A program made the translations under genes and the position numbers. From Eonycteris spelaea (Eukaryota; Chordata; Mammalia; Chiroptera; Pteropodidae): a stretch of 64,000 nt of DNA. This document shows, one piece after another, positions 37,620 to 49,349 of this stretch. How positions within the stretch are numbered: position 1 is the first letter of the stretch; each line of letters begins with the position of its first letter. The stretch covers positions 7,006,001 through 7,070,000 of the forward strand of contig PUFA01000022.1 of the NCBI GenBank assembly GCA_003508835.1, read 5' to 3'. The notes beneath the pieces were generated by a model. That model saw nothing but the letters and a program-made list of their open reading frames with translations, searched no databases and was not told where the DNA came from.

Positions 37620-38160
37620 CCCCTCGTAGCCTGTAAATCTTTATTTCTCTACCTACCATGATGATGTCATCTACTGTAGGCACTGCCTGTGCTCAGTGTG
37701 CTTTAAACATCTTGATTTTCTTTGCAGTTCTCAAACATGTTAAGCTTCTTTCTGTCTTGGGACTTTTTAAGTGCTGTTTCCGCTCCCTCAAATGTTCTTC
37801 AAGATCTTTCTTTGATGGTTCACTGCTGCGCATTCTATGCAATGCTGGATCGTCACAAAAGGCAACCGCTGTCACACCACAAACTCTCAACATCATTATT
37901 CTCTGGTCTGTCTTGTTCTCTTTTCTTCCTAGAGTGTATCACTACATATGTATATGTAAGTCTGTGTACACATGCATGTGTGTGTATGTGTGCGCATGCA
38001 CGTATACTTCTTTCTCATCTATATCCAACATTGGATTATAAACTCCATGAAGGAGTTTTTTTGTGTTTGTTTGTTTTCACAATTTCATCCCTGAAATGAG
38101 AATAAGGCCCAGAACACAAATGCAGGCTTAGTAAATATTTGTGAAATAAATGAGTTCTAT
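37620..38160 (+). repeat. L2 LINE 3' end
   Basis: The right part reads GGATTATAAACTCCATGAAG, GAGTTTTTTTGTG, CAGGCTTAGTAAATATTTGT and GAAATAAATGAG. This is the plus-strand L2 terminus ('tagactgtaagctccatgagg ... tcaataaatatttgttgaatgaatga'). Upstream pyrimidine-rich sequence (CGCTCCCTCAAATGTTCTTC) fits the L2 3' region. Probably part of the same insertion as the RT fragment about 1 kb upstream. Overlapping plus-strand frames of 125-127 codons here are incidental. Confidence 0.75.
37950..38008. repeat. TG/CA-rich imperfect repeat
   Basis: Alternating purine-pyrimidine sequence (TATGTATATG, GTGTGTATGTGTGCGCATGC) inside the L2 3' end. Confidence 0.75.
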
Positions 38161-38164
38161 TATT

Positions 38165-39150
38165 TCTATTCTATATGCATTCCCAAGTAATAAAATATGA
38201 TTGCAAAGTCATTTAAACAAATGATATTAGCTACATCTATGAAATTATTACTTCTATTTGAAACTATAAATAGCTGCTACTTATTCTTAAGAATTAAAAT
38301 TAGAATCTGAAAATGCTGGTATTTCAAAATTTGTTAACTAAAAATTGTCCATTTTTTTTCTGTTTGCTACCTTACTACATAGAGTTCTAAGCAAGCAGAG
38401 AAAGTGATTCAGCTAAGATATTTATATTGCATTATTTATTTATATATATAATGTATTATTAAAATAAAGTTATGTGCTTTTGAAATCACCATCATCATGC
38501 TTACCTATATGAAAATTCCTTTACAAAGTCAGAATTGATAATCTGTATAAAACAAATTCAAAAAAAAAAAACTGAAAGTAGAATTAGACACTTTTCATAT
38601 TTCTCTGATAAAAGAGTTAAAATAATATATTATGAACCTTTACTTCTTTAAACACACAGGTGAAATGCTTATGCTATTGTTTGTTACCTTTGAGCATTAT
38701 CTTCACTCTCTGCTGAAATTGAAGATGATTTTATTAAGGGTACAGACCCTCAACCTGTGGCTGAACTAGTGAAAACACCCAGAATTTTTTTAACTCTCAT
38801 GACATTGCTAACTCTGTCCTTTTGAAAATTCTCCCTGGCTTTTCAGACATTACAACTCTTTTCTGTGTTCCCTTTCAAATGTTCTCTTAAGCTCTATTAC
38901 ATTTTATTTTTGCTGGGAAACGGTTGTATTTCTCAGAGTTCTTCCTGTGTTTGTTTGTTTTTCAGATCTTATCATAAACTTTCACTGTAGGGATCTTAGT
39001 CAACTACAACAAATTTACTTATGTCTATACACCAGGCCACAGGTCAAAAATAGATGGTTGGACAGGTAGATATTCAAATGTTACATATAAATCAAAGAAA
39101 TGGTAGTAGATAATTCAGGACAAAACTTAAATCCTTTGTGTATGTGGAAG
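38165..39150. other. Unassigned AT-rich sequence
   Basis: No gene or confident repeat was seen. Confidence 0.35.
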
Positions 39151-39155
39151 TAGGG

Positions 39156-39197
<42 letters not shown>
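39156..39197. repeat. (AC)20 microsatellite
   Basis: Perfect AC run of about 42 bases. Confidence 0.95.
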
Positions 39198-39200
<3 letters not shown>

Positions 39201-39268
39201 TAATATAACCAATGGTAATGTGGCCTTGGCTGAATCTTGGGTCCAACAGTGTTCATTATGTTATTAAA

Positions 39269-39295
39269 ATGAATGAATGAATGAATGAATGAATT
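39269..39295. repeat. (AATG)n short tandem repeat
   Basis: About six AATG units. Possibly the tail of an old LINE, but no body was identified. Confidence 0.9.
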
Positions 39296-40733
39296 AGACA
39301 CATATAAAAGATAAAATGAAGCCTGGCTGGACATAGACTAATGATGATATTATATCATGAATTAGGATTAATTTGTTTCTATGTATTTGAGATAATTTTT
39401 CTTAAATAGTATATTCAGTGATACATAGTCTGGTGCTCTATAAGCTATAGTATACGCACATTGGCCTCATAAATAGTTTTAATATTTATTTTCTTATACA
39501 ATCACAAGTTATCTTCCATATTCTATGTAACCACCCCCCAGAAAAACACACTCATGAATTGCTTTTAACTACTTTTTTAAAAATAAAAAGACACAGCCTA
39601 GCTCTACAAATATATGCTTTCTTGATATAATCTTCCTTAAAAGGACTGTTTGTTTTAGTACTAGAACTTTTAAAAATTTTTAAAATTATCTTGACAAAAA
39701 TGTTTCATATTACTATATTATTCAAAAATGTAAAATATAAATACTTAATATTTATAATCAGTATTTATATTTTAAAATATATATCATTTGAACTGAAATA
39801 GTGTATAAAAAAACACTCATAAGAAAAAACAAAATTAGCAAATTTCCTGAAAGCCAATTATTTTTATGCATGCATAGAATGCCTATTAAAAAAAATAATT
39901 TCAGACAGGAATTATAAATTATCAATGTTATGAGCATATGTTATTGTATATATGTCCCTAGAAAGTTAAATGTTTGTTATTTGATAAGCTTCAGATTTAT
40001 TACTACCTTTCAGTATGTGTACAATAATGCTGATAAAAGTATGTGTCTGTACCATTTGCCAATCATTTACTAAAAGAGATAAGTGAGAATAACTTTGTCA
40101 TCTTTTAAATATACTGTATTCTATTTTTACAAACTTCACAAAATCAAAATTTATATAAATCATGAACTTAAACAGTATAGATTTGTTCTTATTTGAAACT
40201 TAGACTGGTTAGGAGTCTCACATTTGTATCAAGCAGCACCGTTCAGGAGAAATCTCTTTTTAAGCTGGAATTTTAAACTGAATATAGAAATGGCAATAAT
40301 TTTCATTGAAAAATCTTTTATTATCACAGATGAAATTCAAATGAGCTAAAAATGGTATGACAATAGTAAAACTTTGGCGTCTTTTTTAAGTATTAAAGAC
40401 TCATTTGCTCATGGAAGAATAAAATGTTATTAGCATCATTGATATTATTGCAACAGATTTATATTGAATATCCAGTGTTTAGTCAAGACAAGTAGCTCTT
40501 AAAGGCCAATAGTTAAAGGAATTTGTTAGAGCAAAATAAGAACAGAAGGAAATTTTCTGAATTGCTGAAATATAAATGCTTTCAAATATTGGTTTGTAAT
40601 ATTTTCCCTAGATTTTATTGCATTCAGAAGTTTAATTCGGTAATTGGCTTTTTTCTAAAATAAATAATTTATAGAAATACTATCTAACTGCCCAACATTT
40701 ACAACATAACAATAGGTAAAGTTTTATTGAGAT

Positions 40734-40758
40734 TGTGTGTGTGTGTGTGGTGTGTGTG
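40734..40758. repeat. (GT)n microsatellite
   Basis: GT run with one GG interruption. Confidence 0.9.
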
Positions 40759-40810
40759 GAGTATTTGGTTTAAAAAATCCAGTAAGTTTCAGGTATACGA
40801 TTCAACAGCA

Positions 40811-40890
40811 AGGCATATATATATAGTATATAGATATATAGATATATATAGATATATATATATCTATATATCGATATCTATATATAGTAT
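40811..40890. repeat. TA/GATA palindromic repeat
   Basis: A TATA/GATA run on the left is mirrored by a TATC/TATA run on the right. The centre is GATATATATATATC (40851-40864), and the outer arms pair over about 30 bases with small slips. Confidence 0.85.
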
Positions 40891-41120
40891 TGTGTGTGCA
40901 CAATGGTTATTGAGTTTAAATATCAATCTATAGCACTGTGTTTTCTCTTGGACAACGCCTTGTGGTCTATATTTGGTGAACTTCCTACTAGATGTCCAAC
41001 TCAAAGTCTCCTATTTCACAATGCCGACATAATTGTTACAATCTATTCCATGTGGTGTGATTTTAAATTGTGTTTTTTAAAGAGTTTCACTTTTTGTGTG
41101 TCTCAGAAGAAAATCCTGCA

Positions 41121-41121
<1 letters not shown>

Positions 41122-41159
<38 letters not shown>
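41122..41159. repeat. (GT)18 microsatellite
   Basis: Perfect GT run of about 37 bases. Confidence 0.95.
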
Positions 41160-41879
41160 GTGATGGAATATGAATTAGTTCAAAAAAAAAAGTATATGCA
41201 AGCATAGAAGCCAACTCTGACTAACCTGGTTTAAAAAAAGAAAAAGATTTTACATTTAACTCAATAAACAGAAAAGAAAACCAAGCAATCTTTGGGAAAG
41301 ACAGGAGTCGAGGCACCTCTTGAGAATCTTAAGTGAAAGAGAGCTTCCCTTTGATTGTTAAGTCCTAACTCCTTTGGGTCTCTTTGTCTTTCCACACGAG
41401 ACTCACATGATGGAACGTGTGGCATAATAGCTTAACTGTAGCTGCTGCTTCCACTATGTCAGGGACAAAAAAATAAGGCAGAAGCAGATCCCCAAGGACA
41501 GGATGATGGACAGACTGGAATAACACAACTACCAAGAATCAGGCAAAAGTCAAGATATTTACCAACACCTTTTTTCATGTTATGTGTTTGAATTTATATC
41601 TACCACGAGCAAAACCTGATGTGGAATATTTTGAAAACGGCAGACATTTTTTCCTGCACTTTGACAAAAGACTTTTTACATTGAGGATGCTGGGTGTCTT
41701 CCCTTTTACACATCATCGGAACTGATCTAGAGTTTCATTATAATTATAATTAAATTATGGAAATTGTGGTATCCCTTGGAAATCCAAAGATTTCTTTGAA
41801 AAATTGTGAAATACTTTTATAATGAAATTTGAAATTTAGCTAAATTATAGCTTTTCCTGTCTTTCATTGATTGATATGA

Positions 41880-42110
41880 TATTACTAAGTCATTATCGGT
41901 GAGGTTAGAGCTTTAAGTAGGCTTTCAGTTGTGTTTTTGAGGCTTCAGGCTCTAAGGGCTCTTCCTCCAGATATATTTGCAATCAAATTGCATGGCATAG
42001 TTAGTCAATGCCATAGCTGCAATTTAAAGTTAATGAAAATAGTTCACTGAAATTCAGTTATTTGGTCCCATATGGCCTCATGATTTTCTAAACCAGCCTT
42101 CACTTAATTG
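41880..42110. other. Non-repeat block, candidate conserved non-coding element
   Basis: High-complexity AT-balanced sequence with no repeat signature and no frame. It includes ATTTGCAATCAAATTGCATG, a partial inverted repeat around TGCAAT/ATTGCA, and a CCCATATGGCC block that resembles an SRF-type CArG box (CCATATGG core). Function is a guess. Confidence 0.25.
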
Positions 42111-42274
42111 AATACAGAGTAATGATACACTTAAAGATTTTTTTTTTCAATTCAGAGGCTAAACAAGTGATTTTAAAATTAACAATCCAATTCTGACAAT
42201 TATGAATTACAGACAATCGAATCATGATACATGTGATCTCACGTTAGCATGCTCATTTTAATGATCACATATAG

Positions 42275-42560
42275 TAATACATGCTCATTGTAGTTTTAAA
42301 TAATACGCTGAGGGCATATGAAAGGATAAGGAAAATCATCCATGAACCTATCACATTAAGATACGATTAGCACAAAATGAAACAGGGATCAGAGAAAAGA
42401 TGTTTTTGAATCTACAACATAAGCTGCTCTCTTTATACATATATTCACACTTATCATATACAAAACATATTTATTGACATTTGCTACTTTATAGTTTATT
42501 ATAATAGTTTCCATATTCCTAGATATCTTTCAACTATATATGCATTTTTGAAGTTTTAGA
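42275..42560 (-). repeat. Probable old L1 3' region, reverse orientation
   Basis: GGATAAGGAAAATCATCCAT, then ATTCACACTTATCATATAC, then AATAGTTTCCATATTCCTAG, resembles antisense L1M 3' UTR/ORF2-end sequence. Strongly diverged. Confidence 0.4.
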
Positions 42561-42574
42561 GTCACACATGTACT

Positions 42575-42765
42575 CTTTTACTTTCTGAGTGACTTGGGAA
42601 ATTTTCCAGGTCTCATGGAGTTTTTACTTTCTTCATCTATAAAATGGATGTAATAATTTCCGACAGTCAGGATTCTCATGAGGATTTCAACTTAATAGCT
42701 AGAAAAAGTATTAACACTCTACTTTACAGAGTAAGCATTAAATAAATGCTTGAAAATATTTAATT
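42575..42765 (+). repeat. MIR SINE
   Basis: GAGTGACTTGGGAAATTTTC, CTTCATCTATAAAATGGATG, TAATAATTTCCGACA, CTCATGAGGATTTCAACTTA and AGCATTAAATAAATGCTTG follow the MIR order closely. Confidence 0.85.
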
Positions 42766-43253
42766 GTATGTATAAAATTATATCAAATATATATACTGAC
42801 TTTATTTTTTATTATATACTTGAACAATAGCTTTTTTTCATTTTTGCACTGATATGTAACTTACCTCTTTTATATATAGTGCTGACAATATTTGGTGCTT
42901 TTAGAAAAATCTGTTTATGTATTATTCATTTTTCAAGTAATTTAGGCTAATGTTCCATTATATTAGCAAAGATAATAGAAAATTATGTTTTATAAAAGGA
43001 AAATGTGTTCATACTCCATATAATTCTGAAATTTGAGATGAATCATTCAATGCTTCCTATTGTTTCTAAATCTACCTCTGTTTTCTTTATATCATTTTTG
43101 AATTATAATACAATTAATGTTTTATTCTTTGAGGTAAAATCTAAATATAGTTAAAATTTCAAAATGTTATTCCCCATGTGATACAAAGAACATCATTAGT
43201 GAGACATTTTAAAATGTAAATTATCTATGATGTAATAGAAAGGACATTGGGAC

Positions 43254-43279
43254 TTTATTATTATTATTATTATTACTAC
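43254..43279. repeat. (TTA)n microsatellite
   Basis: About eight TTA/ATT units ending in ACTACT. Confidence 0.9.
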
Positions 43280-43774
43280 TATCTGGGATGGTGATCTATG
43301 ATGGTTATTGTAGACTCCATGTAGAAGAAAATTTTAATGAGGAACCAAACTGAAAGCCAGTTATGCCACTTCAGGCCCCTCTTCCACTTCTATATGACCC
43401 CTCCCCTCTGTGCCCAAGAGTATATCTTATGAAATACACAGCATAGGACTTCCTAAACCTGTGAAAGACCAGGACCCCATCCAGACCTTGGACAGCCACT
43501 TCCATGACATCCATATAAAAAGTGACCCCAAAACAGCATGAACTTATGATGGCCTATGTTTACGAACATTAGTTCTGTTGCTTGCTTTCGTAGTTAATTG
43601 TACAGACTTAGAAGAGTGTGAGAAATATTTTCAAACTGGTGAATGGATTTACTACTGTTAAAAATTCCTTGAGATTGCCTGCAATAATGCATATGCCCAA
43701 AGAAATATATTTAAATAAAAATCGAAATTAAATATTTACATAGAAGCTGTAGACAAGAAGAATGGGAGCAGACT

Positions 43775-43945
43775 AATTTAGAGGTAAAGCATGAATTGAA
43801 TTCCTCCTCTGCTGCTTATGGTTTGTTTGAAGCTGTGCCCCCATTATACCTCTCTGAGATTCCATTTAATTTATGTAATAGAAATTATGCTATTAACTTA
43901 ATCTGACAGGAGTTAGTGGAATTGCTTCATATACATGTTGAAATA
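43775..43945 (+). repeat. MIR SINE
   Basis: TCCTCCTCTGCTGCTTATGG, TACCTCTCTGAGATTCCATT, ATGTAATAGAAATTATGCTA and CTGACAGGAGTTAGTGGAAT match the MIR core in order. Confidence 0.75.
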
Positions 43946-44459
43946 CACACTAAAAAATTATCTCATGAACTATAAGAAAATATATCAGTGAAAAAATATT
44001 TAGTTTTTTTTGTGTGTTTTCTAGGACATATACTAGGTACTGAAATTGTATTAAAGGTAACATAATTTGAGAAGAAAAAGATTATAAATCCCTTTGCTTC
44101 GAGCAATCCATATTTTTAAGATTCATTTAACGAAGTTAATTTTTAAGGTTATAAGTGATTTAATAAACATCTCTTTTATTTTGGTTATAATTTTTATGTC
44201 TTATCTTTTTTCCTATATGTTACTTTTCTGTCTGGCCCCCTTCATTTTTTTTTTTTTTTAATTTAGATTTTAAGTACTTGGTACATAGTATGCATATACA
44301 TGTATATTTGTATATGTTCTATTGATATTTACCCAGCCTGGTGTTCTCTGCTATTTTCAGAATCTGGGTCACATATGGCTTTGGTTCTGTGGGTTGTTTT
44401 TTTCTCTAGACAGTGTTTTTGATTTGAATGTATGTGTATGTGCATTTTTGTTATTCTTT

Positions 44460-45280
44460 GATTGAGAGGCAGACATCATGTGTCAGGCGTTTAAGACAAA
44501 GGTAAATAGTTTTTTTTTTCTTTTTCCTGGAAACTGTTATAAGTCTTCTACTGTGCCTTTAGCACGCAGAGTCCAATTGTGTTTCTGTTTTGTTGTGACT
44601 CATCACCTCCAGTGTTTCCACTGCTTGAAATTCTTCTGGTGTTCTCTTGTGCTCAGGGCGAACACTGGTTGGCCAAGGATTCTTCTCATATCTGCTCCTC
44701 CATCTGCTTTAGGACTTTTCTCTGTCTCTTGCTTAGAAGCAGTCTCTCTCCACACTCTAGTTCCTACCCCTGTGTCATTTTCTTGCTCACTCAGAGCTTG
44801 TCAGCTTGATGATGGATGGCGGGAGGGGATGCTCTTGGTTGTCCTGCATCGCCTCAGTCTGAAGCAGCCCTTTCTTGGTTTCCCGTTTCTCCCTGAGCGT
44901 AGAGGGTTGACTTCTTTTCTCTTCCAGGTGATATTCTCCTGGCTCAGTGTGCGGCAGTTTGTTGCCCTCCCACAGCTCCCTAAGTCTTTAGTTCCATAGA
45001 GAAAAAGTATCAGGTGGGGCTTTGGGTTTTTCGTGTAGCAGATGCTTCACCCCTGCTAAGGACCGCGCCGCACACATTGGTCATGTTTCACAAACGAAAG
45101 CTGTCTCCGATTTCCTTTTTCTTTGTCCTGCCCTCAATCTCTCTCATGAGCGCACTGTAAAGGGCCATCAAAAAGAGCCTACAAGTAAAGGCAGAGTCCC
45201 CTTATGTCTGTGGCCACCAGAGCCGCCTCATGTTAGCATATACTCAGTTCTAAGATACTTCCAAAAAATTTAGCTTTATT
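44460..45280. other. Pyrimidine-rich, GC-richer block with a 173-codon frame
   Basis: The plus strand is C/T-rich and carries a frame of 173 codons (44478-44999) and another of 83 codons (45022-45273). The predicted products are Phe/Leu/Ser/Cys-rich, as any pyrimidine-rich strand gives, and show no domain or signal that I recognise. A purine-rich minus strand of this sort is also typical of decayed LINE or retrocopy sequence. CpGs persist at 45060-45160 (GACCGCGCCGCACAC). I leave it unassigned. Confidence 0.3.
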
Positions 45281-45616
45281 TCACTTAACTGTTATGCAGC
45301 AGCCCTACCTTTCCTTTATGCTTTGTCTTATTTCCTTTTTCTCTTTGGAGGTACTTGTCTTTCCTTAGATTTCAGCCTGATTTATCAACTGATAACAGCG
45401 CATTGATGGATTAAAAGAAAGTTATGATTTTATAGATATTTTTTTCTTTTGTCAGGATGGGAATAATGCTCATTCCAGCTTTTCCTTCCTACCTAGAAGC
45501 TAGATGCCCCTTTCTGTGCATGTATAAAAAATATTGATATTGAGTATTGTTAATGATTGTAAATAAAAGATACCCTGTAAACAAAATGGTGCATAGCTAA
45601 TTTTAGTCTGGCCAAG

Positions 45617-45640
45617 TTTTTTTTTTTTTTTTTTTTTTTC
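45617..45640. repeat. T24 tract
   Basis: Homopolymer T run. Possibly a minus-strand poly(A) tail, but no body or duplication was identified. Confidence 0.85.
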
Positions 45641-46015
45641 TTTGCTTTATTCTAACATTGAAAGGAACTAAAATAATTGAAGTATTATTTAGCAAATGCA
45701 AAATGAATTTTAAAAAATCCCAACTTTAATTAAAAGTGAGAATAAACCAAAATGTGAGTAACTCTGCTGAAGGTGTTAGTAAATAAAGTCATGGTTTATT
45801 GTTCTACAATTCACAGGCATTCTTTATTTTATTAAGCAAAAGAAATCAGTACGTATTATTTATTTGTTGTTTTGAATCAAATAGTGTTTTTGTACATAAT
45901 TTGATAAAAGTTCAGCAACAGCATCCTGAACATAAAATAAAGATAATGGTTCTCATTCTTATTATTGTTATTACTACTGTTAGAATTATGAACATTATGT
46001 AGGCCTTTAAAGTAA

Positions 46016-46600
46016 TTATATCAGTTATCCATAGCTATGTGACAAATATTACAAGCTTAGTGGCTTAAAGCAGCCCTAATTTATTATCTCACTGTTTCTG
46101 TGGATCATGATTCTGGATCCATGTGTATTAGTTGGGTTTCCTGCTCAGGGCCTCACAGGTATACAGTCAAGGTGTTACCCAGGCTGCATTCTTATCCGAA
46201 GCTCAGAATCCTCTTCCAAGCTCATTGTCGGTTGACAGAATTAAATTCCTTGTGGTTATAGGAATGAGATTTCCTCTTTCTTCCTGGCTGTCAGCCAGGA
46301 GCTCTTATGAGCACCCAGAGGCCACCCTCACGCCTGATACTCATGGCCCTCTGCACAACATAGCAGTGTGCTGCTTCAAGGCCAGCTGGAGTCTTTCCCT
46401 TCCAATCTCTTTGATCTCTTTCACAGGCTCACTTTATTAGATCAGGCCCACCCAGGATAATCCCCTTCTGATTAACTCAAAGTCAGTAGATTATGAACCT
46501 TAAATACACCTGGGGGCAGGGGGAAGCATTCTGCCAAATGAAATAGCATCATCACAGAAGTGATATTTCGTCATATACACAAATCCCATTCACATATCCA
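46016..46600 (-). repeat. MaLR/MLT1-like LTR, reverse orientation
   Basis: Begins TATCAGTTATCCATAGCTAT, CAAGCTTAGTGGCTTAAAGC and TTATTATCTCACTGTTTCTG, the reverse-strand start of MLT1-related LTRs. It continues through CAAGGTGTTACCCAGGCTGC and GCTCTTATGAGCACC, then ends in AGGCCCACCCAGGATAATCC. The subfamily is uncertain. A 102-codon frame within it is accidental. Confidence 0.55.
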
Positions 46601-46604
46601 GCGT

Positions 46605-49180
46605 TGGGATTATACAGAGATCATGAGTGGTGGGCTTGCCCACCGTAGAAATCTTATTTTTCCATGGGATAACAATTACATAAAAGTCAAAACATTCTTT
46701 ACAACATATTAAGTTTATCATATTAAACTTTTGTTGGTGTGATATTTGCATATGTTCAAAGATTCATTGTCCTCTGTTGAAGGGATAAATAAATGTGAGA
46801 CAAAGTTTGATGTGTCTCTCTGAGCAGGATCTGTAGGGGCCAGCATGTAGTTCACCGTGGTTGGTTCTTTACCAGTCTCAGATTCATTAGAGTCATTGTT
46901 TCTTTTCATTCATGTCCTAACCATATTTTCAGTTAATAAATATGTCTGAAAACAACATTTATATCTGTTTATTTTATGCCATAAGAATGTTAGAAATTAC
47001 TCAACAATCTTCAGTGTTTGGATATTTACCCTTAGAATATAACAACTGAAATGTAATTTTAGTTAAAGTGCATCCTAACCTTAGACTTTTGTCACATTGA
47101 CATTGGTTCTTACAGGGATTATGACATTAATTATCACCTTCACCCCATAATGCCAGTGTTCATCCCAGTTGACCGTGCTAGGCCATGGCCTTTGTGTGGC
47201 ATAAGTAAATTGATGTAATTATATCTATCCTATTTCGAATTCACTGTCAGGCTAAGTTGGCACTGTATTGATTGTGTTGGATTTTTAATCTACTTCATAA
47301 TTGTTAAGTATTTTAGCCAATTTACTTTTTTTAGGCTGCATTATAGTTATCTTTGCAAATTACATTTCTTCATATAGATGCAGTGCTTTGCAAGCATTCT
47401 CTGATAACATGATTATTCTAGATCTTAGTATGTCATATTATGAATCAATCACCATTCTGTAGTCTACACTTGAGATATTTATTTAAGAATGACTACATAG
47501 ATCCTTTTCCCGCTGAGTGTGTGAATATATGGTAATAACACTTTGCATTCACATATAAATCACCACATGTATGAGAATATTATTTGGTATATTGCTTTGT
47601 ACAATGATTGAAAACAAAGTAAATGACATTCCTTCATCTTTTGATTTTGGTTATGGCACTAAAAAAACTTCATTTTTTGTGGATAATAAGTTTATATTTG
47701 CTTCCCAGTTATAGGTAACACGTTTTTTGTTTGTTTGTTTGTTTGTTTTATATTTCCATATTATAAAAGTCAACAAACAAAAGAAAACAAATATCTTCAG
47801 ACCACATATAGCAGACATTGTGTTATGTTCTCCCATACTCATTGTTCCTCTGTCACATTTTGTAACATTCGTGCCATTTATAAGTTTCTCATGGTTATAA
47901 AAGCAGATCTAGATTAATCCAAGTTGGTCATAATAACCCTTGGGTTTAATTATTTATTGCATGGGGGTCATCTGACTATCTAAATTGGTTTGGTAATGGA
48001 CATGATTTTTTTTTTTTTTTAGTTTTATTTTTCCTTCTGCTTTCGGTCTTATGATGAAGGGCTAATAGATATCAGTAAATATCAATTTCAGTTCTAGTTT
48101 TGGCATTAAAAATCTATATATATTCTGAAGGCCTCAAATTCACAAATATCAAGATATTTTTAAATAAATATCAAACCTTCAAGAAATTAAAGTTACTCTC
48201 TAGAGACAAAAACCTAGAAAAGAAGTGTACAAATTTATATTGTATTTACCCTGGAGCCGTATGTTAATCTGATCATGTAATTACCCCTTAGAATTGATAA
48301 CTAGAAACCTAAAAATTGGAATTCATATTTATATAACTCACAGGGATCGGAAACTCTCCAGTCAAAAAAATTAACATAAAATGTGTCCCCAGGCCAATGA
48401 TGTGCCTGAAGTGCAGGTAGTAGCAAAAACAAACTGTCTCTGAAGGGACAGGTTTCCCACAGATAAAATTATCTCATAATCTAAAATTATAAATATACAA
48501 GAAAATAGATCTATAGCAATGAAAATTAGCAAATATTACAAACAGTAATATTAGATCTTCTGAACTCCCCACGATGTAAATATTGAGTAGATTCAGGAAT
48601 AAATATTTCTGACTTACTTAACACATTGTTGACCAGACAGAATGTGTCTGAATTTGATAAGTGACCTAGAGAGCTACCTGTTTGTAATATTTGCTTTAGC
48701 AAATGTTTCATTGTGTGAATATAGCGATTTATGACCTCCTTGTATAACTATGAATTAAGAGTTTCATATCTCAGCGTTTGGCTCTTGCATTTCCTGCAAT
48801 GTGATTACAGACCTACCAGGTAAAATATAGTCACATTTTGATTACTTAATTCTAAATATCAGCAAATATATTTCATATAATTATCACCATAGCACAAAAC
48901 TCAAAGTAGCTTCCTTAGGATGATCATTCATTTCAGTCTGCCCGGGAAAATCCAAGTTTAGTTCTATGTCTCAATAAATTTATAGTGACACCTTCTTATC
49001 CTTAATGGTATATCTCAAATGCTATATCCACATGGCCACCATTTTTAAATTATAGTGTGAATATATTCCATTCAGTTGAAATGTTTAGAAGAAAGGTGAG
49101 CCAGATCTTGTCAGGTAGTAAGAGCCATTTGTTAGCATCTTCTTCCAACTCCCTATTCAAGGACATCAAGTTCATACCTT
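46605..49180. other. Unassigned sequence
   Basis: AT-rich, no gene recognised. The simple repeats inside it are (TTTG)n at 47726-47749 and a T14 run near 48007-48020. Confidence 0.35.
47726..47749. repeat. (TTTG)n short tandem repeat
   Basis: About five TTTG units. Confidence 0.9.
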
Positions 49181-49183
49181 GAA

Positions 49184-49305
49184 ATTTGCAATGATGAGAG
49201 TATTCACACTTTGGATAATGGCAAAAACTATAAACTGGAGCAAGAGGGTTGTGATTTGTAGTTTTAACTATTATCTAAAGTGTAAATACTCTCATCATTG
49301 CAAAT
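49184..49305. repeat. Long hairpin-forming inverted repeat (47-bp arms)
   Basis: The left arm 49184-49230 begins ATTTGCAATGATGAGAGTAT, and the reverse complement of the right arm 49259-49305 begins with the same 20 bases. The arms agree at 42 of 47 positions, the outermost 21 perfectly. Two of the five differences would be G-U pairs in a plus-strand RNA. The spacer is 28 nt. There is no obvious TA or other target duplication at the ends. It could be a palindromic miniature DNA transposon or a hairpin RNA precursor. Confidence 0.85.
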
Positions 49306-49349
49306 CAATGATGGTCTAGCAGTGTACCTAGACCAGTACACCACCAGCT

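Noticed and set aside
37658..38099. Two overlapping plus-strand frames of 125-127 codons
   Set aside because: Located in an L2 3' end plus a TG/CA repeat. Composition follows the repeat, and the frames have no domain.
40894..41163. 89-codon frame ending in a Val-Cys repeat
   Set aside because: The C-terminal Val-Cys run is just the (GT)n microsatellite translated.
49184..49305. Hairpin as the known MADE1 mariner miniature element
   Set aside because: Size class and a GGCAAAAAC word are similar, but the arm sequence does not match MADE1 and the flanking TA duplication is absent.
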